Assembly: GCA_963781705.1 (NCBI GenBank)
Contig: CAWAGP010000001.1
Location: 1 to 64,000 of the forward strand
Direction: 5' to 3'
DNA length: 64,000 nucleotides
From: JALYGJ01 sp963781705
GTDB taxonomy: Bacteria > Chloroflexota > Limnocylindria > Limnocylindrales > CSP1-4
The position numbers and the translations under genes were made by a program. The first letter of the stretch is position 1. Each line of letters starts with the position of its first letter. Below are positions 1 to 8,073 of the stretch, in pieces. The notes beneath the pieces were generated by a model. It had not been told where the DNA came from and ran no database searches. It saw only the letters and a list, made by a program, of their open reading frames with translations.

Positions 1-219
1 GTGAGCCGGCGCCCGGCACAGCCGCGTATTGTGACACAGTCACACACGGCCAGTCAAGGCTTTAGGCTCGGATCTGGGGGGCTCCGGACGGAGCCGTCAC
101 GGTCGCCGAGGCGGCCGCGGGACCGGAACTATAGCACGCGCGGGGCGGGAGCACGCGCGAGGCGAGCGGGCCCACCGACCCACCAACTTGGGCGATTGAC
201 TGGCCCACGGTCTGGGGCC

Positions 220-1032
220 ATGCTGCGCGGAGTGGCCCACGCACAGCCCCTCCGCGCCCTGGTGTCCTTCGTGGTGACGGCATTGATCGCCCTCGGCTGC
301 GTCAGTGTCTACACCGGCGGGTCGAACTCGCCCGAGGCCTCGGCGCGGACCACGGCCGAGAGCTCGGCGCAGGCAGGGGCATCACTACCCACCGGCGCTC
401 CTGTTATCACGCCCCAGGCACCCGAGCGAACGAAGAAGCCCAAGCACACACCGGCTCCTGCGCCGACCGGCACCGGCCCTTCGACGGCCACCGCGACGCC
501 GACCGCCACCGCGACCACCAATCCGACGCCGACCAGCACGGCTCAGCGCAGCTTCCACATACCGATCGGCAGCCTGCGCATCCCGATCTCGAGTTCCATC
601 CTCCTGCCGCCTCCGCCGAGGCTCGACTACACGGCAGCGGCGAACTACGGCGAGGCGAACCTGTCGGTTGGTTTCGCCCCCGACCCGTACGGCGTCGGCA
701 TGACCACCGGTGGGCCGGTTGACGTCTCCTACCTGGGCGGCGCCTGCACGGGCTTCGCAACGTCGGCACCAGACCTGCGGATCAACTTCGGCGGCGGCTC
801 GGCCCTGCTGCGGCTCTACTTCCTCGGTATCACCGGCGACGCTGCGATGGTCGTCAACGATCCATACGGCAACTTCTACTGCGTCGATGACTCGTTCGGC
901 ACGGTTAATCCCACGATCGACTTCAATGACCCGGCTGGCGGCACGTACGACGTCTGGATCTGCACTTACGTGGGCAACACGACCGTCGGCGGGACGTTCT
1001 ACACCACCGAGAACTCCGGCAATCACCCATAG
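220..1032 (+). CDS. Secreted protein of unknown function with Pro/Thr-rich linker
   Basis: I do not recognise the family. The frame is open from the window edge, but the first ATG followed by a signal-like segment is at 220, giving 270 aa. Residues ~10-27 form a hydrophobic stretch ending in LIALGC, which resembles a signal peptide and perhaps an imperfect lipobox. Residues ~60-110 are a low-complexity linker rich in Pro, Thr and Ala (TATPTATATTNPTPTST). The C-terminal ~150 residues look like a compact beta-rich extracellular domain with three Cys (GACTGF, YCVDDS, ICTYVG) and the phrase DPYGNFYCVDD. The likely location is the cell surface or outside. It is convergent with the dnaX-recR cluster and lies 23 nt from the small membrane protein gene. 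The upstream start at base 1 lacks signal-peptide character, so I did not use it. Confidence 0.6.
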   Translation: MLRGVAHAQPLRALVSFVVTALIALGCVSVYTGGSNSPEASARTTAESSAQAGASLPTGAPVITPQAPERTKKPKHTPAPAPTGTGPSTATATPTATATTNPTPTSTAQRSFHIPIGSLRIPISSSILLPPPPRLDYTAAANYGEANLSVGFAPDPYGVGMTTGGPVDVSYLGGACTGFATSAPDLRINFGGGSALLRLYFLGITGDAAMVVNDPYGNFYCVDDSFGTVNPTIDFNDPAGGTYDVWICTYVGNTTVGGTFYTTENSGNHP

Positions 1033-1055
1033 CGAGTGCCGGCTTCAGTCGGTCC

Positions 1056-1238
1056 CTAGAGCGGGCTCTCCTGGACGAGCAGGATGAAGGCAGCCGCGCT
1101 GAGCCAGGCCAGCAACGCCAGCGCGACCGAGCCGGGCTCGCCCAGCCACGTCGCGACGAGGTAGATGAGGACTCCCAACAGGGCGGCGGCCAGCGGCTTG
1201 ACCAGCCGCAGCAGGATCTCGAAGACGAGGTTGCTCAT
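1056..1238 (-). CDS. Small two-helix membrane protein downstream of recR
   Basis: This 60-aa protein consists almost entirely of two hydrophobic helices (about residues 15-33 and 37-55) separated by WLGEPGS, so it is predicted to be an integral membrane protein. Its ATG overlaps the recR stop codon in an ATGA arrangement, so it is probably translationally coupled to recR and is the last gene of the dnaX-ybaB-recR operon. The overlap is the main evidence that this short frame is real. No function can be assigned. Confidence 0.6.
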   Translation of the reverse strand: MSNLVFEILLRLVKPLAAALLGVLIYLVATWLGEPGSVALALLAWLSAAAFILLVQESPL

Positions 1239-1867
1239 CGCTCGGCGGCCTCGAAGGCGCGCCGGCCCTGCATCGCGCGCACCAGCGTCACCTCGTCGGC
1301 GTACTCCAGATCGCCGCCGACCGGGATGCCGCGCGCAATGCGGGTAATCAGGCCAACGTCCGGCTCGAGCCGTTCGGCGAGGTACATCGCGGTCGCCTCG
1401 CCTTCGAGCGTCGGATTGGTTGCCAGCACGACCTCTTCGTAGGGCTCACCGGCCGCGCACCGCGCGGCCGCACGGTCGAGCAGCTCGCGAATGCGCAACC
1501 GGTCGGGACCAACACCGTCCATCGGCGAGATGGCCCCATGGAGGACGTGATAGCGGCCACGGAATGCGCCCGTGCGCTCGATCGCGATCACGTCGAGCGG
1601 CTCCTCGACCACGCATACGCGCCGCGTGTCGCGCGATTCGTCGGCGCAGATGGGGCACATCAACTCGGTGCTGATGTTGAAGCACGACTCGCAGTAGACG
1701 ACCTCCTCGCGCACGGCAACGAGCGCGGTGGCCAGTGCGCGTGCCTCCGATTCGGGCGCGCGGAGCAGGTGGTAAGTCAGCCGTTGGGCCGTCTTGGGAC
1801 CAACTCCGGGGAGACGCGAAAGCGCGTCGATCAGACGGGCGACGGGCTCGATCAGCAGCGGCGGCAA
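1235..1867 (-). CDS. recR: Recombination mediator protein RecR
   Basis: RecR works with RecO and RecF to load RecA at single-strand gaps. The 210-aa product has the usual length. It has the N-terminal helix-hairpin-helix (LSRLPGVGPKTAQRL, ~residues 15-30), a four-cysteine zinc finger (CESCFNI...CPIC, ~58-75), and a Toprim domain with VVEEPLDVIAIE and the late acidic segment. The start is TTG at 1867, preceded by CGGAG at a good distance. ybaB ends 12 nt upstream, so recR sits in the widely conserved dnaX-ybaB-recR order. Confidence 0.96.
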   Translation of the reverse strand: MPPLLIEPVARLIDALSRLPGVGPKTAQRLTYHLLRAPESEARALATALVAVREEVVYCESCFNISTELMCPICADESRDTRRVCVVEEPLDVIAIERTGAFRGRYHVLHGAISPMDGVGPDRLRIRELLDRAAARCAAGEPYEEVVLATNPTLEGEATAMYLAERLEPDVGLITRIARGIPVGGDLEYADEVTLVRAMQGRRAFEAAER

Positions 1868-1879
1868 ACTGCGCTCCGA

Positions 1880-2188
1880 CTACAGCACGCCCGGCAGGCG
1901 GAGGCCACCGGTGACGCGCGCCATCTTCTCCTCAGCGGTCTGCTTGACCCGGTGCAGCGCATCGTTGACCGCGGCGGTAACCAGGTCCTGCAGCATCTCG
2001 ACATCAGCCGGATCGACGACGTCCGGATTGATGGCTACCGACAGCAGCTCGCCGTGACCGTTGACGACCGCCGTGACCGCGCCGCCGCCTGCCGTTCCGT
2101 CGAGCGTGAGTGCGTCCAGTTCGGACTGGACGCGTGCCATCTCGGCCTGCATCTGCTGGGCCATCTTGGCCATGTTCGCGTAGCTCAC
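1880..2188 (-). CDS. ybaB: YbaB/EbfC family nucleoid-associated protein
   Basis: This 102-aa protein belongs to the small dimeric DNA-binding YbaB/EbfC family, normally encoded between dnaX and recR. Residues 5-25 (MAKMAQQMQAEMARVQSEL) form the typical N-terminal amphipathic helix. The core LSVAINPDVVDPADVEML matches the family's conserved strand-turn motif. Translation begins at a GTG (2188) behind a strong AGGAGG that overlaps the dnaX stop codon, which indicates coupling to dnaX. Members coat the nucleoid, and a role supporting RecR/DnaX is inferred from synteny. Confidence 0.95.
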   Translation of the reverse strand: MSYANMAKMAQQMQAEMARVQSELDALTLDGTAGGGAVTAVVNGHGELLSVAINPDVVDPADVEMLQDLVTAAVNDALHRVKQTAEEKMARVTGGLRLPGVL

Positions 2189-2199
2189 TGTCGCTCCTC

Positions 2200-3876
2200 C
2201 TATTCGACTTCGGCCACGTCGACAAGATCATCGCCGAAGACACGCCGCGCCTGCGCGACGAGATCGTCACCTGCGGCGTCCGCCAGCGCCGTGACCGGTC
2301 GCGCGATTTCCACGTTGGTGGCCACGCAGCGGACGGCGACCGGACGGCCAAGCACCTCCGCGATGCCCTCCTCGAGCAGCGGACGTTTGCGTTCGGCGAT
2401 GTCACGCAGGAAGGCCTGGTTTTCGGGGAAGCCGAGCACGACCTGCGCGCCGTGCACCTCGACCGGGCGGCAAGCGGCGATAAGCGGCCGATTGGCGGGG
2501 TTGCGCCCGATACGCTCAACCACCTGGGGCCACGCGGCGAGCACCGCCTCGAGCTCGGCGTCCGGCCGACCTGAAGGCGCTGGTGCAGGCTGTTCGGCCT
2601 CGACCGATGACGGCTGCGACGGGGAAGCGAGCCGTTTCGGAGCACGCGCGGCCGCGGGTGGCTGCTCGGCAGCGCGCGGCGTCGACGCGGCTGGAGCGGG
2701 CGCGGCTGGAGCCGGCCCGGCGGCTGGGCGTTCGGGGGCCCGCGGCGGTTGGGCGACGCGGATGGGCTCGGCGGCGGCCGGCGAGGCGGATGGCCGGGCG
2801 GGTTCAGCGTGGTAGTCGACGGCCTCGAACAAAGCGAGTTCAAGTTGCAGCCGATAGCCGCCTGCCGCTCCCCGGTTGATGTCCAGCCCCGCGAGGCGGC
2901 GTGCGGCCGCGGCAAGTTGGGCGGTCCGTGCCTCTTCGCGCGGCGCTTCGGCGAGCGCCGCCAGCAGCCGCTCGCGCAGCCGGCCGACGACCTGGTCGGC
3001 GAAAGCGACGAGATCCCGTCCGTCGCGCTCGATCTCGTCGATCAGGCGGATGCCGTCGAGCGCATCGCCGCCGGCGAGGGCGCCGATGAAACGATCGACG
3101 CTCTCCAGCTCGGCCAGCCCGAGCAGGTCGCGTACTGCGTCGGCGTCGATCTGCTCGAGGCCGCTCGAGATCACCTGGTCGAGCATCGATTCGGCGTCGC
3201 GCATCCCGCCTGCGGCGCGCTGGGCGATCAGCTCGAGCGCCTCATCGGTCACCTTCCGCCCTTCTGCCTGCGCGACACGTCGCAACTTGCCGCTGATCTG
3301 GTCCGCGGGGAGTGGCCGGAAGGTGAAGCGCTGCAGCCGCGAGATCACCGCCGGCCGGATGCCCGATGGGTCGGTCGTGCAGAAGATGAAGAGCACGTCG
3401 GGCGGCGGCTCCTCGAGCGTCTTGAGCAGCACATCCCAGCCTTCCTTGATGCGCTGGACCTCGTCGATGATGAAGACCTTCTTGCGCAGATCGGCCGCTG
3501 TCGTGTAGACGCGCGGCAGCAGTTCGCGCATGTCGTCGACACGATTGTTCGAGGCGGCATCGAGCTCGACCACGTCGAGGGCGCGGCCCTCGCGGATGGC
3601 GACGCACGGTTCACAGGTGTCGTCCGGTTCGCCGTCGCGCGGGTTGAGGCAGTTGACGGCCTTGGCGACGATGCGCGCCGTCGAGGTCTTGCCAGTGCCG
3701 CGCGGCCCGACGAACAGCAGGCCGTGGCTCAGCCGATCGAGGCGGACCGCGTTGCGCAACGTCTCGACGATCGCGTCCTGCGCGATGACCTCGCCGAACG
3801 TCTGCGAGCGCCAACGCCGATAGAGCGCCTGGTGCGGCGCCGCGGCGGGGCTGCTGGGGGACGGAGCTTGGGCCAC
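2200..3876 (-). CDS. dnaX: DNA polymerase III subunit gamma/tau
   Basis: DnaX is the AAA+ ATPase of the replicative clamp loader. From a GTG at 3876 it is 558 aa. Visible features are YRRWRSQTFGEVIAQ at the N terminus, Walker A GPRGTGKTS (~residue 42), a zinc module around CLNP...CEPC, Walker B IIDEVQRI (DEVQ where DEVH/DEAH is more usual), and sensor motifs in IFCTTDPSGI and VISRLQRF. A long Ala/Pro-rich linker (~370-450) leads to a tau-type C-terminal domain. The frame is open further upstream, but that part overlaps the cyclase gene and lacks DnaX similarity. The start codon has no strong ribosome-binding site, so the exact start is uncertain. It heads the dnaX-ybaB-recR operon. Confidence 0.94.
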   Translation of the reverse strand: MAQAPSPSSPAAAPHQALYRRWRSQTFGEVIAQDAIVETLRNAVRLDRLSHGLLFVGPRGTGKTSTARIVAKAVNCLNPRDGEPDDTCEPCVAIREGRALDVVELDAASNNRVDDMRELLPRVYTTAADLRKKVFIIDEVQRIKEGWDVLLKTLEEPPPDVLFIFCTTDPSGIRPAVISRLQRFTFRPLPADQISGKLRRVAQAEGRKVTDEALELIAQRAAGGMRDAESMLDQVISSGLEQIDADAVRDLLGLAELESVDRFIGALAGGDALDGIRLIDEIERDGRDLVAFADQVVGRLRERLLAALAEAPREEARTAQLAAAARRLAGLDINRGAAGGYRLQLELALFEAVDYHAEPARPSASPAAAEPIRVAQPPRAPERPAAGPAPAAPAPAASTPRAAEQPPAAARAPKRLASPSQPSSVEAEQPAPAPSGRPDAELEAVLAAWPQVVERIGRNPANRPLIAACRPVEVHGAQVVLGFPENQAFLRDIAERKRPLLEEGIAEVLGRPVAVRCVATNVEIARPVTALADAAGDDLVAQARRVFGDDLVDVAEVE

Positions 3877-3902
3877 TGAAGCCAGTTTAGAGCCGGCCGA
3901 CG

Positions 3903-4670
3903 TCAGCGCCGGCCGACGAGGAACCACGTCGGCATCGGCCCTTTGCCCTTCAACTCGACCATGCCGCGCTCCTCGAGTACGAAACGATCGGCGAGTGCGA
4001 CGGCGACGGGCTCGGATACATGGATCCGACCGGGCAGCGAGGTCGTTTCGAGGCGGCTCGCGACGTTGACCGTGTCGCCCCACACGTCGTAGGCGAACTT
4101 GTGCGTGCCGATCACGCCGGCGACGACCGGACCAACATGGATTCCGACACGCATCTCCCAGCGCGACCCGGCTGTCTGCAGGGCATCGAACATGTCGAGC
4201 GCCAGGTTTGCCGCTGCCGCGGCCGACTCGCGGTTGTTGCCCTGGTCCACGCCGTCCAGCCCCGCGACGGCCATGTAGGCGTCGCCGATCGTCTTGATCT
4301 TCTCTACGCCGCGCGCCGCGCATGATTCGTCGAATCTGCTGAAGAGGTCGTTGAGCTCGCTCACCAGCTCGGCGGCCGTGAGCTCTGCCGCACTCGGGGT
4401 GAATGAGACCAGGTCGGTCATCAGCACCGCAACCGACTCGTGGCGGTCGGCGATGTGCGTCTCGCCGGCATCGAGCCGGGCCACGATCGGCTCGGGCAGC
4501 ACGTTGAGCAACAGCTCGCGCGAGCGAAGACGCTCGGCGTCGAGGTCGTCCATGAGCCGGCTCAGCAGTCGCGCGTTGACGTCGCGGATCAGCTCGACCT
4601 GTTCGAGCGTCTCCTCCAATCGCTTAACGCGGCGCGCCAAACGCAGGTTCTCTCGGGCGGCGTCGTCCAT
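3903..4670 (-). CDS. Class III adenylate cyclase with N-terminal coiled coil
   Basis: The product (255 aa) is predicted to convert ATP to cAMP. Residues 1-55 form a coiled coil, followed by the transducer-like segment LLLNVLPEPIVARL and a full class III cyclase domain (~78-250). Metal-binding Asp lies in LMTDLVSFT and in GDAYMAV. The substrate-selecting positions are Lys in KIKTIGDAY and Asp in YDVWGDTVN, the pair associated with ATP rather than GTP. The catalytic Asn-Arg pair is in VNVASRLE. There is no membrane segment, so the enzyme is probably cytosolic. It starts 12 nt after the FIST-domain gene, so the FIST protein is the likely sensory partner. Confidence 0.92.
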   Translation of the reverse strand: MDDAARENLRLARRVKRLEETLEQVELIRDVNARLLSRLMDDLDAERLRSRELLLNVLPEPIVARLDAGETHIADRHESVAVLMTDLVSFTPSAAELTAAELVSELNDLFSRFDESCAARGVEKIKTIGDAYMAVAGLDGVDQGNNRESAAAAANLALDMFDALQTAGSRWEMRVGIHVGPVVAGVIGTHKFAYDVWGDTVNVASRLETTSLPGRIHVSEPVAVALADRFVLEERGMVELKGKGPMPTWFLVGRR

Positions 4671-4682
4671 GGCGTTCCGGCG

Positions 4683-5834
4683 TCAGCTGCCGAGCAGCAG
4701 GGTCACGAATGTCTCGTTCAGGAAGTGGCTGCCCGGCGCTTGCCCGGTAGGGGCGATCTCGCCGATGCAGTACATGCCGGCGATCGGAATCGACTCGGGC
4801 AGCAACGAGCGCGCGGAATCAACCTCGCGCCCGGCGCGGCTGCCCAAGAGGAACTTGCGCACCGCACAAGAAAAGACCAGGGCCGCCGTCGGTGGACGTG
4901 CGCCGGGGAATGCGTCGCGTGCGCGCTGGATCGCGTCAGCCGTGGCGGCGAGCATCTCTTCTGGGTTCGTGGTCGTGAGCTGGACCGTTGCGCCCAGCGG
5001 GATGGCGCCCGGAATCGCTACGGAACCCTCCTCAGTGCCGCGCAAAACGACGCGCAGGTACCACTCGTCAGTGCCCGGATCCTGGACGGCGAGCGGGTTG
5101 CCGAACGTGCCCTGCGCGGTCAGGTCGAGATAGGCGCTCGCCCAGTCCGCGGCCGGGCGGCCGTCGATCTCGTGCACCATGCCGTACTCGGCCCGGGTGA
5201 CGGTGCCCGTGGGTCCCAGAGTTCGCCAACCAGTTCCGACGGCCGTCGAGTAAACGACCGGACCGGCAAGGAGAAGGATCGCGACGCCGTTGGTGGCCAG
5301 CTGGTCGTTCCACAGCTGGTAGGTGGGCGTCAGGCCGCCGAGCTGCTGCCGCCCGGCGGCGCCGCCGATGATCAGCACGTCGGCCGGGAGCTCTGCGCGC
5401 AGTGCCTCGGCCACGTTCTGCGCGGCGAGCGGCTCGGTCATCACGATGCACACCCTGGCCTCCTGTTGGGTGCGTGCCAGAGCCTGCTCGACCGCGGTCT
5501 TCGCGGCAGCCGTCGGATCCATATCCACGCCGGTGGCCCAGCCCACCACAAGGTCGATGTCATCGGAGGCGAAGACGGCCAGCGCCATCGAGTCCTCGAG
5601 GTAGCCGACCACCGACGACATCTCGCCGGCCGACGACGAGCCGATTAACTCGATACCGGGGAATGCTTTCCTGATGCGCCGCGGCAGCAGCGGATCGAGG
5701 CTGTCCAGAGCGCAGAACAGGATCCCGGCGGAGGGAGACCGGCCGTCCAGCTGTGCGCGGCATTGCTCGATTACCTGGCCGACGGCCACGCGCGGGTCGA
5801 CATCGTCACTTTGGCCAACGGCCATCGTCAGCAT
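4683..5834 (-). CDS. FIST signal transduction protein (FIST N + FIST C)
   Basis: This 383-aa protein matches the FIST (F-box and intracellular signal transduction) architecture. The N-terminal half contains the family phrase ELIGSSSAGEMSS (~65-77) followed by alternating strands and DVLIIGGAAG. The C-terminal half (from ~220) ends in ALVFSCAVRKFLLGS and GMYCIGEIAP, typical of FIST_C. FIST domains are thought to bind small ligands such as amino acids. It has no transmembrane segment. The ATG at 5834 is preceded by GAGGG at 7 nt. The cyclase gene follows 12 nt downstream on the same strand, consistent with a ligand-to-cAMP two-gene module. Confidence 0.88.
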   Translation of the reverse strand: MLTMAVGQSDDVDPRVAVGQVIEQCRAQLDGRSPSAGILFCALDSLDPLLPRRIRKAFPGIELIGSSSAGEMSSVVGYLEDSMALAVFASDDIDLVVGWATGVDMDPTAAAKTAVEQALARTQQEARVCIVMTEPLAAQNVAEALRAELPADVLIIGGAAGRQQLGGLTPTYQLWNDQLATNGVAILLLAGPVVYSTAVGTGWRTLGPTGTVTRAEYGMVHEIDGRPAADWASAYLDLTAQGTFGNPLAVQDPGTDEWYLRVVLRGTEEGSVAIPGAIPLGATVQLTTTNPEEMLAATADAIQRARDAFPGARPPTAALVFSCAVRKFLLGSRAGREVDSARSLLPESIPIAGMYCIGEIAPTGQAPGSHFLNETFVTLLLGS

Positions 5835-5933
5835 TGCCTGTCCCTCACCATGAGCGTGGGTATTGGTTTGCCGTGCACCCTCCTTTGACCGGAGACGTCC
5901 GCGTGCCCTGTAAGGCGATCGACTCGGATCAGG

Positions 5934-6025
5934 CCGATCCGCGGCACCCGGCGAACAGCGTTTATCGCTGCTTCCTTCCGGACCTGACGAGGTTCACGCG
6001 TCGCCGCTGCGCGGGACCCGATCCT
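5934..6025 (-). ncRNA. ffs: Signal recognition particle RNA (4.5S-type)
   Basis: The minus strand carries the SRP RNA helix-8 signature GTCAGGTCCGGAAGGAAGC at about 5968-5987, which is nearly invariant in bacteria. Flanking sequences pair into the expected long hairpin: a 5' arm GGATCGGGTCCCGCGCAGCGG against a 3' arm ending GTGCCGCGGATC. The size (about 90-100 nt) fits the short 4.5S form without an Alu domain. Ends are estimated from the outer helix and may be off by ~10 nt. Proximity to tRNA-Ser genes and dnaX-recR is a common bacterial arrangement. Confidence 0.9.
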
Positions 6026-6192
6026 CAACGTCGATCTGCCCACCGGCATCCGCGAGCGCGGGCCTGGGGAGGGAATTCAGCCCTGCTGGAGCGGATTGCA
6101 GGTACAGGGCACCGCTAGTTCCCCGCCTAGCACGGCGGCCAAATCATACGCGCCGGACACCACATCGCCCCGCGCGGCATGCGGGTCGGGGG

Positions 6193-6280
6193 TGGCGGAG
6201 AGGGTGGGATTCGAACCCACGATGGGTTGCCCCATACGGCATTTCCAGTGCCGCGCCCTAGGCCTCTAGGCGACCTCTCC
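6193..6280 (-). tRNA. tRNA-Ser(GGA)
   Basis: A full cloverleaf is readable on the minus strand. The acceptor GGAGAGG pairs with CCTCTCC, the discriminator is G, and the CCA end is genome-encoded. The anticodon loop CTGGAAA gives anticodon GGA (codons UCC/UCU). The long variable arm (GTATGGGGCAACCCATC) is typical of serine tRNAs, and the T-loop is GGTTCGAATCC. Confidence 0.96.
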
Positions 6281-6301
6281 GTGATGGAGCGGGGGTGGAA
6301 G

Positions 6302-6387
<86 letters not shown>

Positions 6388-6446
6388 GCGCAAGAGGATA
6401 ACCGGGCCGCCTGCCGCGGACCCGGCGTACAGATCGTGAGCGTGGC

Positions 6447-6992
6447 TCAGCGGACCGCGGCGCGACCTGCGACGAGCGGCGTCCTAGCCAGTTCGGCAGC
6501 CTCGGCCTGCATGATCCCCGACACGACCCGCAGCCGGCGGCGCAGCGCCTCGGCATCCACCTGGGTGGTCGAGCCGGCGGCACCGTTGGCCGGGTCATCG
6601 AGCGCATATACAAGGCCGTCCACGTCACTCGCGAGCAGCGCACCGACGCACATCGCGCACGGCTCGTTGGTGGCGAACACGATCAGCCCGTTGAGATTCG
6701 CGCGGCCGAGTCGCTGGGCAGCCTCGCGCAGCGCGACGACGACAGCGTGGGCGGTCGGGTCACCCGTGCCGGCAACCTGTTCGTGGCCGCTGGCGACCAT
6801 CGCCTCGTCCAGTACCGCCACCGCGCCATGGGGCGTCTCGCCGGCCACTGCGGCGCTGCGCGCCTCGGCCAGGGCTGCGCCCATGAACATCTCGTAATTC
6901 ACGCCGTCGATCGTAGCATCGGGCCGGCGCGAATCCGCGGCGATCGCCGGGCGGGCCATTGGTAACTGGTGCTCGTTGGAACCCTCGGGCAT
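6447..6992 (-). CDS. TadA/CMP-deaminase-fold protein lacking the catalytic Glu
   Basis: The 181-aa product has the cytidine/tRNA-adenosine deaminase fold. Zinc ligands are present as His in PTAHAVV and the two Cys in NEPCAMCVGALL. However, the catalytic glutamate of the family's HAE motif is Val here (HAV), confirmed by reading the codons CAC GCT GTC. That Glu shuttles protons during deamination, so the protein is probably inactive as a classical deaminase or has changed function. Family context (PHGAVAVLDE, EPCAMC) is closest to TadA-like nucleoside deaminases. The start is uncertain: ATG at 6992 is the longest, 6959 is an alternative, and neither has a clear ribosome-binding site. It sits beside two tRNA-Ser genes, divergent from the GT87-like gene. 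Confidence 0.8.
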   Translation of the reverse strand: MPEGSNEHQLPMARPAIAADSRRPDATIDGVNYEMFMGAALAEARSAAVAGETPHGAVAVLDEAMVASGHEQVAGTGDPTAHAVVVALREAAQRLGRANLNGLIVFATNEPCAMCVGALLASDVDGLVYALDDPANGAAGSTTQVDAEALRRRLRVVSGIMQAEAAELARTPLVAGRAAVR

Positions 6993-7004
6993 GATTCACG
7001 AGCC

Positions 7005-7910
7005 GTGTCCGAGGACAGAAGGCAACTAATCCGCTCGGTCCTGATGGCGGTCGGCGCAGTTGCCGGCGGCTTGATCGTGGCCGCGATCATCGCCGCCCAG
7101 CGACTTGACCTGGGCAACATGACACCGGGACTCGATGCCCAGGCCTATTGGCTGGCCGGCCGAACGGCCGCGCCGTACGGCGGCGGCGGCGAGGGAGTCT
7201 TCGGTGCGTACCTGTACTCGCCGGCGTTCAGCCAGATCCTCACGCCCTTGCTGAACCTGCCGTGGGCGCAGTTCATGGCGATATGGACCTTGCTGCTGAT
7301 GTTCGCCCTGCTCGCGCTGGTCGGCCCGGTGCTGTTCGCGCTGGCACTCCCGCTCGCGTTCTTCGAGCTGTGGGGGGGAAACATCCACCTGCTGCTGGCA
7401 CTGGCGATCGTGGTCGGCTTCCGCTATCCGGCAACGTGGTCGCTGGTGCTTCTGACCAAGGTGACCCCCGGGGTCGGCCTACTGTGGTTCGCGGTGCGGC
7501 GCGAGTGGCGCCACCTGGCTGTCGCCGTCGGTACGACCACCGCGATCGCCGGGGCGTCGTGGCTGATCGACCCCGGCAACTGGTCGGCATGGATCGCGCT
7601 GCTGGTGCGCGAGGCAGGCAGGCCCGCATCGCCGGGCTCGATCGAGCTGCCCCTGGTGCTCAGGCTGGCGGCCGCGGCGCTGCTCGTCAGTTATGGCGCG
7701 CTGGCCGATCGCCGCTCACTCGTGCCACTGGCAGCCTGGATCGCCCTGCCCAACGTCTGGCTGGGCAGCGTCAGCCTGCTGATCGCCGTCGTGGCGCTCG
7801 AGCGCGCACGTCTCGAGGAGATCGTCCTCGGAGCGCTCGACCGGCTCATCGAGATGGCGTTTCGGCGGCGGGGCCAGCTAACCAGACTGGTCCGCCACCC
7901 GCAGGGCTGA
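7005..7910 (+). CDS. GT87-like (DUF2029) polyprenol-phosphate sugar transferase
   Basis: This integral membrane protein of ~301 aa has about eight hydrophobic helices. After helix 1 comes GLDAQAYWLAG, where the Asp corresponds to the catalytic Asp of GT-C fold family 87 mannosyltransferases. Later LYSPAFSQILTPL and LLTKVTPGVGLLWF (~150-170) are characteristic of the DUF2029 family. The inferred role is transfer of a sugar from a lipid-linked donor to a cell-envelope glycolipid or glycan. It is shorter than typical members (~400 aa). GTG at 7005 is chosen because the upstream frame overlaps the divergent deaminase gene, and ATG at 7044 is possible. Confidence 0.7.
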   Translation: MSEDRRQLIRSVLMAVGAVAGGLIVAAIIAAQRLDLGNMTPGLDAQAYWLAGRTAAPYGGGGEGVFGAYLYSPAFSQILTPLLNLPWAQFMAIWTLLLMFALLALVGPVLFALALPLAFFELWGGNIHLLLALAIVVGFRYPATWSLVLLTKVTPGVGLLWFAVRREWRHLAVAVGTTTAIAGASWLIDPGNWSAWIALLVREAGRPASPGSIELPLVLRLAAAALLVSYGALADRRSLVPLAAWIALPNVWLGSVSLLIAVVALERARLEEIVLGALDRLIEMAFRRRGQLTRLVRHPQG

Positions 7911-8073
7911 CGCAGCCGCATTGGCGGGGGCTCGGACGCCCGGCCAGCGCCCCGCGCCGCGGCAGGAGAAGAGGCCGCTCGCGGCTCGGGCCCCTGCGCT
8001 CGGCTAGGCGGCTTCCCTCATATCAGCGGGACTTCAGAGCGCATGCGTCAAGTTGGACGGCTGAACGCACAGG

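Noticed and set aside
2749..3879. Long plus-strand open frame (376 codons) opposite dnaX
   Set aside because: It mirrors the dnaX reading frame in GC-rich DNA, has no recognisable domain, and lies antisense to a complete, conserved gene.
7911..8073. Possible duplicate of the tRNA-Arg 3' end as the far attachment site of the glucan block
   Set aside because: Only TTGGCG and a loose T-arm-like GGCGGGGGCTCGG can be matched, well below what the tRNA-Ser case shows, so I do not claim an island boundary here.
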